From Clostridia bacterium (GTDB lineage Bacteria > Bacillota > Clostridia > Oscillospirales > CAG-272), in the NCBI GenBank assembly GCA_017958705.1, contig JAGDCE010000122.1:1-13291 (forward strand): a stretch of 13,291 nucleotides of DNA, given 5' to 3'. The notes beneath the pieces were generated by a model. It saw only the letters and a program-made list of their open reading frames with translations, was not told where the DNA came from and ran no database searches. A program made the translations under genes and the position numbers. Shown here in pieces: positions 1 to 5,346 of this stretch (its first letter is position 1; every line of letters begins with the position of its first letter).

Positions 1-228
1 ATTTACGACAACCCGAACTCGTTCGTCTGGGAGCACGACGGATATTTCTTCGAGAACGAAGCCGCGTCAGAATTCTTCGATTACGGAGAGGTTATGTCTT
101 GCCGCGTCAGCTTCGATCATCACCTGACCAAAAAAGGACGCGAGGACTACGTCGACCACTGCGAATTCACGATCTATCTGCATAAGATCGACGGCGTGTA
201 TAAAGTATTCGAAATGGTGACCGAATAA
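1..228 (+). CDS. Hypothetical protein, C-terminal fragment (5' end outside window)
   Basis: The frame is open from base 1 to a TAA at 226-228 and gives the last 75 residues of a protein that begins upstream of the window. The fragment is rich in aromatic and acidic residues, ends in a strand-like stretch (TIYLHKIDGVYKVFEMVTE), and shows no membrane segment or signal. I do not recognise it. The pattern of alternating hydrophobic residues followed by 'K-DGVYKV' resembles the last strand of small NTF2/SnoaL-like alpha+beta folds, but this is only a weak impression. Its codon use (GAC, TTC, GTC, CGC preferred) matches the neighbouring chromosomal genes, which supports real coding. It converges on recR, and a hairpin terminator follows 12 bases after its stop. 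Confidence 0.7.
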   Translation: MYDNPNSFVWEHDGYFFENEAASEFFDYGEVMSCRVSFDHHLTKKGREDYVDHCEFTIYLHKIDGVYKVFEMVTE

Positions 229-240
229 AGAGCATAAAGC

Positions 241-276
241 AAAATCCGCTGTGACATTGTGTCATAGCGGATTTTT
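241..276. terminator. Bidirectional intrinsic terminator between the first gene and recR
   Basis: A long stem is formed by 241-256 and 260-275 around a 3-base TTG loop. The core AATCCGCT...AGCGGATT carries one G-T wobble (251 with 265). On the + strand five T residues (272-276) end the structure. On the - strand the hairpin is followed by TTTTGCTTT. It sits 12 bases after the stop of the first gene and 3 bases after the recR stop codon on the other strand, so it probably ends both transcripts. Confidence 0.85.
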
Positions 277-279
277 GAT

Positions 280-876
280 TTAAAATTCTCTTCTGCCTTC
301 GAGCGCGCGGGCGAGCGTCTCGCTGTCGGCGAACTCGAGATCAGCGCCGACGGGGACGCCGTAGGCGAGCCGCGTGACCTTGACGCCGAGCGGACGGATC
401 AGCTTTGAAAGGTATACCGCCGTCGTCTCCCCCTCTATATTCGGGTTCGTGGCGATAATGACCTCGTTCACCGTGCCGTTGAGCCGCGTTATCAGCTCCT
501 TTACGTTGAGCCTGTCCGGCGTGATGCCGTTCATCGGCGAGATGACGCCGCCGAGCACGTGATACGTGCCGTGAAACTCATGCGAACGCTCGAGCGCGGA
601 GACCGTGCGCGAATCCTCGACAACGCAGATCACGCTCTGATCCCTGCCGGGATCGGAGCAGACGGCGCATTTGTCGGAATCGCACAGATCGCAGCAGACG
701 CTGCAGCGGCGCACGTCCTCTTTGACGCCCTTTATCGCCGCGCGGAACTCCTCGGCGTCCTCCGGGCTCATCTCGAGCACGCCGAACGCCATTCGCGCCG
801 CGGATTTCGATCCCACGCCCGGAAGCCTGCGGAAGCATTCTATCAGACGGGCGACGGGATAGATATAGTCGGCCAT
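280..876 (-). CDS. recR: Recombination mediator protein RecR
   Basis: 198 residues, the normal RecR length. RecR works with RecO (and RecF) to load RecA onto SSB-coated single-stranded DNA in gap repair. The order is typical: an N-terminal helix-hairpin-helix with the RLPGVGSKSAAR motif (about residues 17-28); a zinc module with C58-x2-C61-x8-C70-x2-C73; a Toprim domain from about residue 81 (ICVVED, then ATNPNIEGETTA); and the family C-terminal block AYGVPVGADLEFAD...LARALEGR. Two extra cysteines (C62, C65) lie inside the zinc module. The ATG at 874-876 is one base away from the ybaB stop (878-880), so recR is last in the dnaX-ybaB-recR operon and translation is probably coupled. This gene order is well known in Firmicutes and many other bacteria. 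The identification is firm. Confidence 0.98.
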   Translation of the reverse strand: MADYIYPVARLIECFRRLPGVGSKSAARMAFGVLEMSPEDAEEFRAAIKGVKEDVRRCSVCCDLCDSDKCAVCSDPGRDQSVICVVEDSRTVSALERSHEFHGTYHVLGGVISPMNGITPDRLNVKELITRLNGTVNEVIIATNPNIEGETTAVYLSKLIRPLGVKVTRLAYGVPVGADLEFADSETLARALEGRREF

Positions 877-877
877 A

Positions 878-1225
878 TCAGAAAACTCCCGGGATGCTCA
901 GCTGCGAGGAGAGCTTGTTCTTTTCCTCCTCGTTTGTCGCGGTGACCTTGCTTATCGCCTCGTTTACCGCGGCGGTGATGAGGTCGGACAGCGTCTCGAT
1001 ATCGTCGGGATCGACGATCTCCGGCGAGATCTCGATGTTCTGCACTTCCAGCGTGCCCTTGATCTTTATCTTCACGGCTCCGCCGCCCGCCGACACGTCG
1101 TATTCACGGCCGTCAAGCTCCGCCTGCAGCGCGTCCATGTCTTCCTGCAGCTTCTGCGCCTGGCGGATCATCGCGTTCATGTTCTGGGGACCGCCGCCCA
1201 CACCCTTCGGTAATCTTGCTTTCAT
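878..1225 (-). CDS. ybaB: Nucleoid-associated protein, YbaB/EbfC family
   Basis: 115 residues. Members of this family form small dimers ('tweezers') that bind DNA and are nearly always encoded between dnaX and recR, as here. Visible hallmarks are the basic, Gly-rich N-terminus, a long first helix (residues about 15-40, MNAMIRQAQKLQEDMDALQAEL), the central strands with the GGGAVKIKIKG motif, and EISPEIVDPDDIETLSDLITAAVNEA, which matches the family pattern of a DPED-like turn before the final helix. The start at 1225 is preferred over the internal Met16 because AAAGGGA lies just upstream of it and the family normally has a short basic/Gly-rich leader. It starts 33 bases after the dnaX stop and ends 1 base before the recR start codon. 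Confidence 0.96.
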   Translation of the reverse strand: MKARLPKGVGGGPQNMNAMIRQAQKLQEDMDALQAELDGREYDVSAGGGAVKIKIKGTLEVQNIEISPEIVDPDDIETLSDLITAAVNEAISKVTATNEEEKNKLSSQLSIPGVF

Positions 1226-1258
1226 CGTTTTATCCCTTTCGTTTATGTTCGTTAAGCC

Positions 1259-2803
1259 CTATTCCTGCAAGGCTTCTATCACTTCGTCTATAAGCTCGTA
1301 CTTTTTGTCGTCCTCGCCCGCGGTGATGACTATGTCGGACGGCGAATGACCGCCGATCACGGATATGACCGCTTTTTCGATCGCGCCGCGGCTTTTCTCG
1401 GCTATGTCGGCCATGAAAGCGCTGTCGAGCGTTATCCTGTACGTGCCGTCGCCGCACTCGTACGCTTTGGCGGACGGCAGCCAGATCGACGCGGACGGAT
1501 CCGCGGCCTTAAGCTTCGACGCGACGTCCGCGAATTTGCGGCTTACGCGCATCTCAACCTTATCCTGTACGGGTGCGGGCTCCGGCGCGCGCTCGGGCTC
1601 AGGCGCTTTTTCGGGTGCTTTCTTTTCAGGCGCGGGCGCGGGCTTTATGCCGCTGTTCAACAGGGCGACGTCGTCTTCAAGCGCCGCTATGCGCGAGGCG
1701 AGCGCCTCGGCGCCGCCGTCGAGCCGCTCGTCGCAGAGACGGACGACGGACATATCGGCGATTATGCGCTTCTGCGAAGGCGCGCGCTGCATCATGTAGA
1801 TCGCGTCCTCGAGCGTTTTTATCGTATACATCAGCTTTTCCCGGTTGAATCTGCCGGACATCGCCGAAAGCTTCGTTATCTGAGAGGGCGTCGCGTCCGT
1901 GTAGGCGCCGGATCCGGTCGCCTTGAACACGAGCAGATCGCGGAACAGCGAAACGAGCTCGAACCAGAGCACGGCTATATCGTTTACCCTGCCGTACGCG
2001 TCGTCGAGCAGACGGAAAGCCGCCGATACGTCCTTTGACGAGACGGCGTCGGCTATGCCGAGCAGAGTGTCGTAACTGCTCGTGCCGAGCAGGGAGGAGA
2101 CCGCTTTTTCGTCGAGGCGTCTGCCGGACGCCGCGCAGAGTTCGAGATATCCGAGCGCGTCGCGCAGAGCGCCGGATGCGAGCTTCGCCATTACGTACAG
2201 AGCGTCGTCGTCGCATTCTATCTTTTCGCAGTCGGCGACGTAGCGCAGACGGCGGACTATGTCGTCCATCGGGATGCGGTCGAAATCGTATCTCTGACAG
2301 CGCGACACTATCGTCGCGGGGAGCTTGTGCACCTCCGTCGTCGCGAGTATGAACATTACGTGCGCCGGGGGTTCTTCAAGCGTTTTCAGCAGGGCGTTGA
2401 ACGCCGCGGCGGTGAGCATGTGCACCTCGTCAATGATATAGACGCGCATCTTCAGCTCTGACGGCGTGTACGTCAGCTGCTCTATCATGTCGCGGACTTC
2501 GCCGACGCCGTTGTTGCTCGCCGCGTCCATCTCGACTATGTCGAGCGTAAGACCGGAGTCTATCGCGCGGCACGCCTCGCATTTGCCGCAGGGATCGCCG
2601 TTTACGGGATCGTGGCAGTTAACGGCCTTCGCGAGTATCTTCGCGCACGTCGTTTTGCCGGAGCCGCGCATGCCGCAGAACAGATAGGCGTGGCTGACGC
2701 GCCCGCTCTTGACCTGACCGCGCAGGACGGCGGTTATGGCGTCTCTGCCGACGACGTCCGAAAAGACTTTCGGGCGGTATTTCCTGTACAGCGCCTGATA
2801 CAT
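1259..2803 (-). CDS. dnaX: DNA polymerase III subunit gamma/tau (clamp-loader ATPase)
   Basis: 514 residues from the start chosen here. DnaX is the ATPase of the clamp loader that places the beta sliding clamp on primed DNA. Seen in order: the YQALYRKYRP N-terminus; Walker A GMRGSGKTT (44-52); a zinc finger C63-x8-C72-x2-C75-x2-C78; Walker B/DEVH IIDEVH (about 123-128); sensor-1/SRC motif TTEVHKLPATIVSRCQRYDF; the collar domain III; a Pro/Glu/Lys/Ala-rich linker (about 385-415); and a C-terminal tau-like region of about 100 residues. An ATG at 2809 would sit only 2 bases from the Shine-Dalgarno AAGGGGA (2811-2817). The ATG at 2803 has 8 bases of spacing and gives the family N-terminus MYQALYR, so I use it. 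No canonical A-AAA-AAG slippage site was seen at the linker, so a separate gamma form by frameshift is not supported. Confidence 0.97.
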   Translation of the reverse strand: MYQALYRKYRPKVFSDVVGRDAITAVLRGQVKSGRVSHAYLFCGMRGSGKTTCAKILAKAVNCHDPVNGDPCGKCEACRAIDSGLTLDIVEMDAASNNGVGEVRDMIEQLTYTPSELKMRVYIIDEVHMLTAAAFNALLKTLEEPPAHVMFILATTEVHKLPATIVSRCQRYDFDRIPMDDIVRRLRYVADCEKIECDDDALYVMAKLASGALRDALGYLELCAASGRRLDEKAVSSLLGTSSYDTLLGIADAVSSKDVSAAFRLLDDAYGRVNDIAVLWFELVSLFRDLLVFKATGSGAYTDATPSQITKLSAMSGRFNREKLMYTIKTLEDAIYMMQRAPSQKRIIADMSVVRLCDERLDGGAEALASRIAALEDDVALLNSGIKPAPAPEKKAPEKAPEPERAPEPAPVQDKVEMRVSRKFADVASKLKAADPSASIWLPSAKAYECGDGTYRITLDSAFMADIAEKSRGAIEKAVISVIGGHSPSDIVITAGEDDKKYELIDEVIEALQE

Positions 2804-2810
2804 GAGCATT

Positions 2811-2817
2811 TCCCCTT
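2811..2817 (-). promoter_or_regulatory. Shine-Dalgarno of dnaX that decides the start
   Basis: The minus-strand sequence AAGGGGA lies 7-8 bases before the ATG at 2803 and only 1-2 bases before an alternative ATG at 2809. The spacing favours 2803. The site begins about 10 bases after the last paired base of the SRP RNA. Confidence 0.75.
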
Positions 2818-2827
2818 AAAAGAATTG

Positions 2828-3135
2828 CACAAGGTGCAAAATAAGACCATACACCGTAATCTCGAACGAGCTGCCGTCCGCGTTGACCGCATTCCGTCCT
2901 CGGAGCAGGCACCCCTCCAACACACCGAAGAGTCCCCTTAATGCTGCTTGGTTCCCCACCTGACATGGTTCGCGGATTTCAGTTGCGGAGGGACCAACCC
3001 GTCAACGAACGGAGTGTGCGGCACAGGCCGAACGGTGCCGCCCTTAAAAACGGTATGACCCCTGCTAAGCGGGTTGCAGGTACAAGGCACCGCTATCGCC
3101 CCGGCCCGTATGGCCTTATTTCACATCTTGTGTAC
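2828..3135 (-). ncRNA. ffs: Signal recognition particle RNA, large (Bacillus/Clostridium) type
   Basis: About 308 nt on the minus strand. SRP RNA binds Ffh and guides ribosomes making membrane proteins to FtsY and the translocon. The conserved Ffh-binding tip GUCAGGUGGGGAACCAAGC reads from 2964 downward, with a GGAA tetraloop at 2955-2952 and the symmetric-loop strand AGCAGC after it. The ends close into a long helix: 3132-3108 pairs with 2852-2828 over 24 of 25 positions (three G-U, one A-C mismatch). Inside the 5' half the hairpin CCUGC...GCAGG (3080-3061) fits the Alu-domain loops of large-type SRP RNAs. The position directly upstream of dnaX matches Bacillus subtilis, where scr precedes dnaX-yaaK-recR. 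Exact ends are estimated from the terminal helix and the promoter. The two base pairs below the GGAA loop are G-C where the common consensus has C-G. Confidence 0.93.
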
Positions 3136-3140
3136 TGCAT

Positions 3141-3169
3141 AGTATAGCACAAAACGGATGAAATTTCAA
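3141..3169 (-). promoter_or_regulatory. Sigma-A promoter of the SRP RNA-dnaX-ybaB-recR operon
   Basis: Read on the minus strand: -35 TTGAAA (3169-3164), a 17-base spacer, and -10 TATACT (3146-3141). The predicted start is near 3135, just before the 5' strand of the SRP terminal helix. No other good promoter was seen between here and dnaX, so the protein genes are probably served by it too. Confidence 0.85.
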
Positions 3170-3212
3170 TAGAGAATTTATAAATAATTTTCATTGCCCT
3201 CAAGCCTTATTA

Positions 3213-3241
3213 TTGACAGATGTTTTCCGTATGTTTATAAT
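3213..3241 (+). promoter_or_regulatory. Sigma-A promoter P1 of the ABC exporter operon
   Basis: TTGACA at 3213-3218 and TATAAT at 3236-3241 are separated by exactly 17 bases, so all twelve hexamer positions match the housekeeping consensus. It lies 64 bases upstream of the first start codon and is followed by a second promoter. Confidence 0.8.
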
Positions 3242-3249
3242 ATTTTCTA

Positions 3250-3278
3250 TTGACTTTTGTAAATCTATCTGTTATAAT
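3250..3278 (+). promoter_or_regulatory. Sigma-A promoter P2 of the ABC exporter operon
   Basis: TTGACT at 3250-3255, a 17-base spacer, and TATAAT at 3273-3278 (11 of 12 hexamer positions). Its -35 starts 9 bases after the -10 of P1, so polymerase bound at one would hinder the other. The predicted start near 3285 gives a leader of about 20 bases ending in the AGGAGGA Shine-Dalgarno at 3294-3300. Confidence 0.82.
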
Positions 3279-3304
3279 ATCAGACAATTACATAGGAGGA
3301 AGAT

Positions 3305-3565
3305 ATGAGATTTCTGCGTTTTGTCTCCTGCTTTCTGCTCAATCTGCTGTTCACTTTCTGGTGCAGCGTGCCGGCGTGGGTGCTGCTCGTGCTTCATTTC
3401 GTGATCGGACTGCCGATAATGTGGTTCTGGATCGCGCTCGGCGTGTGGGTCGGCGGCGTCCTGCTGTATATGCTGATCATCGGCGTCATCTCGCATTTCG
3501 GCAGCGGAGAGGAGAGGGAGAACGAAAACGTGAATCCTTATTCATACAGGATCGGTAAAAAATGA
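3305..3565 (+). CDS. Small hydrophobic membrane protein heading an ABC exporter operon
   Basis: 86 residues. A strong Shine-Dalgarno AGGAGGA (3294-3300) precedes the ATG. After two arginines in the first five residues, residues about 6-64 are almost wholly hydrophobic and Trp/Leu/Val-rich, enough for two or three membrane helices. One break is around the SVPAW turn and another at GLPIMW. The tail (66-86) is charged (GSGEERENEN) and ends in VNPYSYRIGKK, which would be cytoplasmic or at the membrane face. There is no lipobox and no signal-peptidase site. The stop overlaps the start of the first ABC gene (ATGA at 3562-3565), so translation is coupled. I do not recognise a named family. Its position suggests an accessory or assembly subunit of the exporter, but that is inference from context only. 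Confidence 0.8.
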   Translation: MRFLRFVSCFLLNLLFTFWCSVPAWVLLVLHFVIGLPIMWFWIALGVWVGGVLLYMLIIGVISHFGSGEERENENVNPYSYRIGKK

Positions 3566-5346
3566 TTTTCGGTAAATACGTAAACAGGTACTACCTGAAG
3601 TACGGCTGGATGCTCTTGCTGGGCGTCGCCTCACTCGTGATGGTCGACTACGTCCAGTTGATAGTTCCGGAGCTGTACCGGATGACGCTCAACGGCCTGA
3701 GCGACGGGCAGGTGGAGATCGACGGCGTGATGCGCGCGTTCAATATGGATCTTCTGCTCGACGAGATCTGCCGGCCGCTGCTGTTCGTAATACTTTCGCT
3801 CGTGGTCGGACGGTTTATCTGGCGGATCTGCTTTTTCGGCTCCGCCGTCCGCATGGAGACGGACCTGCGATCGCTGATGTTCGACCGCTGCAAGGAGCTT
3901 TCACAGCAATTCTATAACGAGAACAAGGTCGGCGGACTGATGTCGCTTTTCACGAACGACCTCGAGACGATACAGGACTGCTTCGGCGGCGGTATACTCA
4001 TGGCGGCCGACGCGCTGCTTCTCGGCGTGCTTTCGACGATCAAGATGGCGCGCATGAATATCTGGCTGACGCTGTTCGCCCTCGTGCCGATGATACTGCT
4101 CGGCGCCGTCGGCACCGTCGTCGGCCGCGCGATGACAAAGCGCTGGGACACGCGGCAGGAGGCGTTCTCGCACCTGTCCGATTTCTCGCAGGAGAGCTTT
4201 TCGGGCATATCCGTCATAAAGGCTTTCGTACGTGAGACGAAGGAGCTTATGGCGTTCGCGCGCCTCAACCGCGACAACGAAAACGCCAACGTCGAATTCG
4301 TACGCATGTCGGTGCTCCTCAACATACTGGTAACGCTGTTCGTGGAATCCGTGCTCTGCATCATTTTCGGGTACGGCGGTTATCTCGTTCACGAGAACGT
4401 GTTCAACGTCGGCGAGCTCATGGAGTTCACCGGTTATTTCACGTCGGTCATCTGGCCGATAATGGCGATCGCCGAGCTGATCGACATGAGATCGCGCGGC
4501 AAAGCGTCGCTCAAGCGCATAACCGATCTGATCGAGACGAAGCCCGACGTCAAAGACCGCGAAGGCGTTGAAGATCCCGGACCGATCAAAGGCAAGATCG
4601 AGTTCCGCGGGCTCAACTTCACCTATCCCGGCGCCTCGTCGCCGTCGCTTCACGACGTTTCGTTCACGATCGAAGCCGGACAGAGCGTCGGCATAATCGG
4701 CAAGACCGGTTCCGGCAAGACGACGATAGCGGACCTCATCCTGCGCCAGTATAACGTCGAGGACGGCCGGCTTTTCATCGACGGCCGCGACGTCAACACG
4801 ATACCGCTCTCGGTCATACGCAGATATACGGCTTACGTCCCGCAGGACAACTTCCTGTTCAGCGACACGATACAAAACAACATCGCGTTCGCGGTAGACG
4901 GATACTCGGATCAGGAGGTAGTCGACGCGGCTAAATTCGCCGGTGTGCACGAGGATATATTCGAGTTCCCGCAGAAATACGAGACCGTGCTCGGCGAGCG
5001 CGGCGTGACCGTTTCCGGCGGTCAGAAGCAGAGGATCTCGATCGCCCGCGCGCTGATGAAGGACGCCTCGATCATAATCATGGACGACGCCGTCTCCGCG
5101 GTCGACACGAAGACCGAGGAGAACATCCTCACGGCGCTGAGACAGGTCAGAGCCGGCAAAACAACGGTGATGATCGCTCACCGCGTCAGCACCGTGCAGG
5201 ATATGGATATGATAATGTACGTCGACGACGGCACTGTCGCCGCCGTCGGCACGCACGAACAGCTGATGCAAAGCTGCGAGGCGTACCGCAAGACCGTGGA
5301 GCTGCAGAAGCTCGAGGAAGAGAGGAGGGGAGATCTCAATGCGTGA
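3562..5346 (+). CDS. ABC exporter half-transporter, degenerate-site subunit
   Basis: 594 residues: a six-helix exporter membrane domain (about 1-320) and a nucleotide-binding domain (about 345-590). Seen motifs: Walker A GKTGSGKTT (380-388), Q-loop YVPQDNFLFSDTI, signature VSGGQ (484-488), Walker B IIIMD (504-508), and H-loop His540. The residue after Walker B, normally the catalytic Glu, is Asp509 (MDDAVSAVD). This substitution is typical of one partner in heterodimeric exporters of the LmrCD, BmrCD and TmrAB kind, where one ATP site hydrolyses poorly. The first outer loop is enlarged (about residues 44-70). It overlaps the upstream small gene by 4 bases and the next ABC gene by 8. Cargo could be drugs, lipids or peptides; nothing in the sequence decides this. 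Confidence 0.93.
   Translation: MIFGKYVNRYYLKYGWMLLLGVASLVMVDYVQLIVPELYRMTLNGLSDGQVEIDGVMRAFNMDLLLDEICRPLLFVILSLVVGRFIWRICFFGSAVRMETDLRSLMFDRCKELSQQFYNENKVGGLMSLFTNDLETIQDCFGGGILMAADALLLGVLSTIKMARMNIWLTLFALVPMILLGAVGTVVGRAMTKRWDTRQEAFSHLSDFSQESFSGISVIKAFVRETKELMAFARLNRDNENANVEFVRMSVLLNILVTLFVESVLCIIFGYGGYLVHENVFNVGELMEFTGYFTSVIWPIMAIAELIDMRSRGKASLKRITDLIETKPDVKDREGVEDPGPIKGKIEFRGLNFTYPGASSPSLHDVSFTIEAGQSVGIIGKTGSGKTTIADLILRQYNVEDGRLFIDGRDVNTIPLSVIRRYTAYVPQDNFLFSDTIQNNIAFAVDGYSDQEVVDAAKFAGVHEDIFEFPQKYETVLGERGVTVSGGQKQRISIARALMKDASIIIMDDAVSAVDTKTEENILTALRQVRAGKTTVMIAHRVSTVQDMDMIMYVDDGTVAAVGTHEQLMQSCEAYRKTVELQKLEEERRGDLNA

Noticed and set aside
1610..1645. Possible programmed frameshift site in the dnaX linker (A-rich Lys/Glu codons)
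   Set aside because: The runs GAAAAGAAAGC and GAAAAAGC are not in the X-XXY-YYZ phase of the zero frame, and no strong downstream stem was recognised.
1346..2038. Plus-strand open frame of 230 codons opposite dnaX
   Set aside because: Antisense shadow within the firmly identified dnaX; composition atypical of a protein.
2825..2839. Annotating the 6-bp hairpin after the SRP RNA as a true terminator feature
   Set aside because: It is short, competes with the SRP terminal helix and its T-run is interrupted; kept only as a hypothesis.
3901..5271. 456-codon open frame on the minus strand, antisense to the first ABC gene
   Set aside because: It lies wholly inside a gene with all ABC motifs, its product is an Arg/His/Val-rich composition typical of the complement of GC-rich coding DNA, and it shows no family motif.
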